Assembly (NCBI RefSeq): GCF_007993755.1
Contig: NZ_CP042467.1
Coordinates: 769,501 to 833,500, forward strand
Direction: 5' to 3'
Length of the DNA: 64,000 bases
Source: Microvenator marinus
Lineage (GTDB): Bacteria; Myxococcota_A; Bradymonadia; Bradymonadales; Bradymonadaceae
Part shown: one piece after another, positions 62,675 to 64,000 of the stretch
How the letters are laid out: each line of letters starts with the position of its first letter
Position numbering within the stretch: the first letter of the stretch is position 1
Position numbers and translations under genes: made by a program
Notes under the pieces: generated by a model
What the model saw: only the letters and a program-made list of their open reading frames with translations
Database searches by the model: none
What the model was told of the DNA's origin: nothing

Positions 62675-64000
62675 TTAGTGTTTGTGTCCGGCATGATCAT
62701 GGCCCGGGTGATCGTGCCCAGCATGATCGTTGGTCGGCCGAAATTCGGGGCGCTTCTTCTTTCTCTGGGCCACCAGAGCTTCGATCGAAGGCACCTGCGG
62801 CACGTCCAGCTTCAGCGCGATAGCCCGAAGGTCGATGTAATCTGCACCGGTTGCTTTGGCTTGGGAGCCAGCAATCTGGGATTGAACCGACTCAGCAGCC
62901 TCGGCCAACTCCTGGCTCGAGATCTGAACGCGCGTCCAAAACATCCCACGCTCCTTCTCAGCAAACTCTCTTCGCCCTGGCTCCACATCAGCTGGAAGCT
63001 CAAGAATGGCTCGCTCCGCCTTATTGAACCGAGCCTTCGCGCCAACGTAAACGCTCATCGCCTTCTGATAATCTCGCATCACCATCTGAGGATTGACCGA
63101 CTTGTTTTGAAAACCCGTAAACTCAGCTCCATTGCGGAAGATGTCCGCCCGAAGCGCATACTTTCCCTGGCTCAAAGCTTCGACCATAGCTGTGTCACCC
63201 ACCCATTCTGGCCGTTGGGTCAGTCGGTTCGAACCAGACAAGACAACCACATGGGGTCGCTCACTTGCCTCAAGCCCCTCAAGCATGACGCGAGTTTCAT
63301 CGTGGCCCAAATTCGAAAGAAGAATTTTCAGGTTGGTACCAGCCAACGAAGGCCACGCCGCCTTATACGACTCGACGGGGTCCTTGACCTCGAGTCCTCT
63401 CTCGGACCAAAAGTCGCTTAGCCTTGATTTCTGCCGTGTAAGCCCGATCACTCCCACTTTTTGGCCGTTACGCTCAAACGTGAATGTCGGCTCGAGCCAC
63501 GGCTTAGAGTCCTTCATCAGATTCGCGGAGATGAACTTCTTACCGCTCGTCTCCATCAACTCAGTGAAATTCTCGGTCCCAAACACCAGATCAAGCTCAC
63601 CCGCAAGGAACACGTCAATCGGCATTTGCTTTAACGCCATTGCCGCTGTGAGAGCATCATACTTCGCCTGAGCCTGAGTCGACTCCGCCGCTTTCGCAAG
63701 CGTTGGATTCTTATAGAAAAAGTCCCCGGCATCTACAGCAACCAAGGTCGCCTCTCCCCTCTTCGTCTCACCCCACCATTTCACTGCATCGACGTGCGTG
63801 GGATCGAGCGATAGTTCCATCATGCGGGCGCGACGGGCGAGGCCTCCCAAGGGGTTGGCCTTGCAGCCACAGTCCTCGGTCTCTCCGTGATTATTGCCAC
63901 CCACATGAAGCGTAAAAATATGGCCTTCAGCAGCCACCTCTTTCACTTCGTTTGAGGCGGACGACGTGTCTTGAGGCGTCGCGCGGACCGCGGCACCCAA
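62675..64000 (-). CDS. UshA/5'-nucleotidase-like metallophosphatase with His-rich tail, 5' end outside window
   Basis: At least 441 residues in frame to the window edge, so the N-terminus is missing. The calcineurin-like fold is suggested by LVAVDAGDFFYKN, DVFLAGELDLVFG, FISANLMKDS, VGVIGLTRQKS and ILLSNLGHDETR. Near the visible start, GGNNHGETEDCGCKANPLGGLARRA matches the E..CGC...GGLxRR pattern of exported metallophosphatases linked to cytochromes (shown in part here: EDCGCKANPLGGLARR). The C-terminus is HAGHDHPGHDHAGHKH, a probable metal-binding tail. Typical substrates are periplasmic nucleotides. It leads an overlapping five-gene set. Confidence 0.85.
   Translation of the reverse strand: MGAAVRATPQDTSSASNEVKEVAAEGHIFTLHVGGNNHGETEDCGCKANPLGGLARRARMMELSLDPTHVDAVKWWGETKRGEATLVAVDAGDFFYKNPTLAKAAESTQAQAKYDALTAAMALKQMPIDVFLAGELDLVFGTENFTELMETSGKKFISANLMKDSKPWLEPTFTFERNGQKVGVIGLTRQKSRLSDFWSERGLEVKDPVESYKAAWPSLAGTNLKILLSNLGHDETRVMLEGLEASERPHVVVLSGSNRLTQRPEWVGDTAMVEALSQGKYALRADIFRNGAEFTGFQNKSVNPQMVMRDYQKAMSVYVGAKARFNKAERAILELPADVEPGRREFAEKERGMFWTRVQISSQELAEAAESVQSQIAGSQAKATGADYIDLRAIALKLDVPQVPSIEALVAQRKKKRPEFRPTNDHAGHDHPGHDHAGHKH

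Noticed and set aside
62468-63421. 317-codon plus-strand open frame over the IMPase and metallophosphatase genes
   Set aside because: Spans two well-supported minus-strand genes and their junction; shadow.
1-64000. Search for CRISPR arrays, tRNA/rRNA genes, insertion sequences, prophage or toxin-antitoxin modules
   Set aside because: No spaced direct repeats, no tRNA-like cloverleaf in the short gaps, no transposase, integrase or phage structural gene set was seen; the only phage-like hint is the small inserted module at 37650-37890.
61883-64000. Idea that the metallophosphatase and IMPase pair is a nucleotide-based anti-phage defence system
   Set aside because: No effector or sensing domain of known defence systems and the metallophosphatase looks exported; ordinary phosphate or nucleotide metabolism is simpler.

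Overview
The window reads as a dense chromosomal segment of a predatory-type deltaproteobacterium (phylum Myxococcota in the current sense, with Bradymonadia-like groups a reasonable guess). Grounds: five Hanks-type Ser/Thr kinase-family proteins with elaborate architectures, many secreted lipoproteins, a protease ending in a MYXO-CTERM-like tail (Cys-Cys, membrane helix, Arg), PEGA/TPR, FHA, PilZ and cyclic-nucleotide-binding proteins, and moderate-to-high GC judged by eye. This placement is inference; no rRNA or tRNA gene is present. No intergenic gap exceeds 300 bases (the largest is about 170), so coding density is very high. Many same-strand neighbours overlap as ATGA, and most convergent pairs abut or overlap by up to 55 nt.

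Layout. 1-2475 (+): 3' part of an RluA-type pseudouridine synthase coupled to a UbiB/ABC1 kinase-like membrane protein. 2476-8339 (-): giant kinase/cyclase-like/AAA/TPR regulator, trmL, secreted DNase-I-fold lipoprotein. 8474-10330 (+): beta-propeller lipoprotein. 10323-17702 (-): purine operon purB-purC-purS-purQ-purL, preceded without a visible terminator by a zinc-ribbon/pseudokinase/FGE-fold membrane protein. 17829-20343 (-): a secreted protein and a membrane kinase with tandem VVKEPx repeats. 20458-22274 (+): YhaM-like HD/OB nuclease coupled to a PspA/IM30 protein. 22287-28487 (-): sbcD-sbcC and a glycine-rich lipoprotein. 28594-30165 (+): AbgT transporter. 30177-32495 (-): YbjN protein, second PspA/IM30 protein, intrinsic terminator, sugar nucleotidyltransferase.

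32669-40185 (+): signalling and secretion block with a TPR/cNMP-binding protein, a subtilase with a membrane tail, PilZ, a terminator, then a probable four-gene operon (cNMP-binding protein, GATase-like lipoprotein, secreted protein, matrixin protease). 40145-41427 (-): universal stress protein and rsmA. 41544-43027 (+): Cys-rich lipoprotein coupled to a PAP2-fold protein that appears to have lost its catalytic residues. 43011-44263 (-): moaC and a TatD-like protein. 44305-45153 (+): TPR lipoprotein. 45164-53609 (-): kinase/AAA/TPR protein, FAD-dependent dehydrogenase, a 53-residue membrane protein, PEGA protein, TM-TPR-kinase. 53735-54790 (+): manC. 54777-56681 (-): large unrecognised protein. 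56792-59996 (+): TPR membrane protein, DUF3108 protein, LD-carboxypeptidase. 59942-64000 (-): tightly overlapped operon of metallophosphatase, inositol-monophosphatase family protein, lipoprotein, zinc-ribbon/FHA protein and TPR protein.

How it fits together: housekeeping modules (purine synthesis, rRNA/tRNA modification, SbcCD repair, molybdopterin, sugar-nucleotide synthesis) are interleaved with envelope-stress and signalling genes. The most unusual items are several proteins whose folds are kept while active sites are eroded (pseudokinase/FGE, cyclase-like domain, PAP2, TatD-like, cNMP pockets), a tiny membrane protein between kinase-cluster genes with a nearby perfect palindrome, and a lipoprotein/matrixin operon carrying an inserted module. 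No CRISPR, insertion sequence, prophage or classic defence island was seen.
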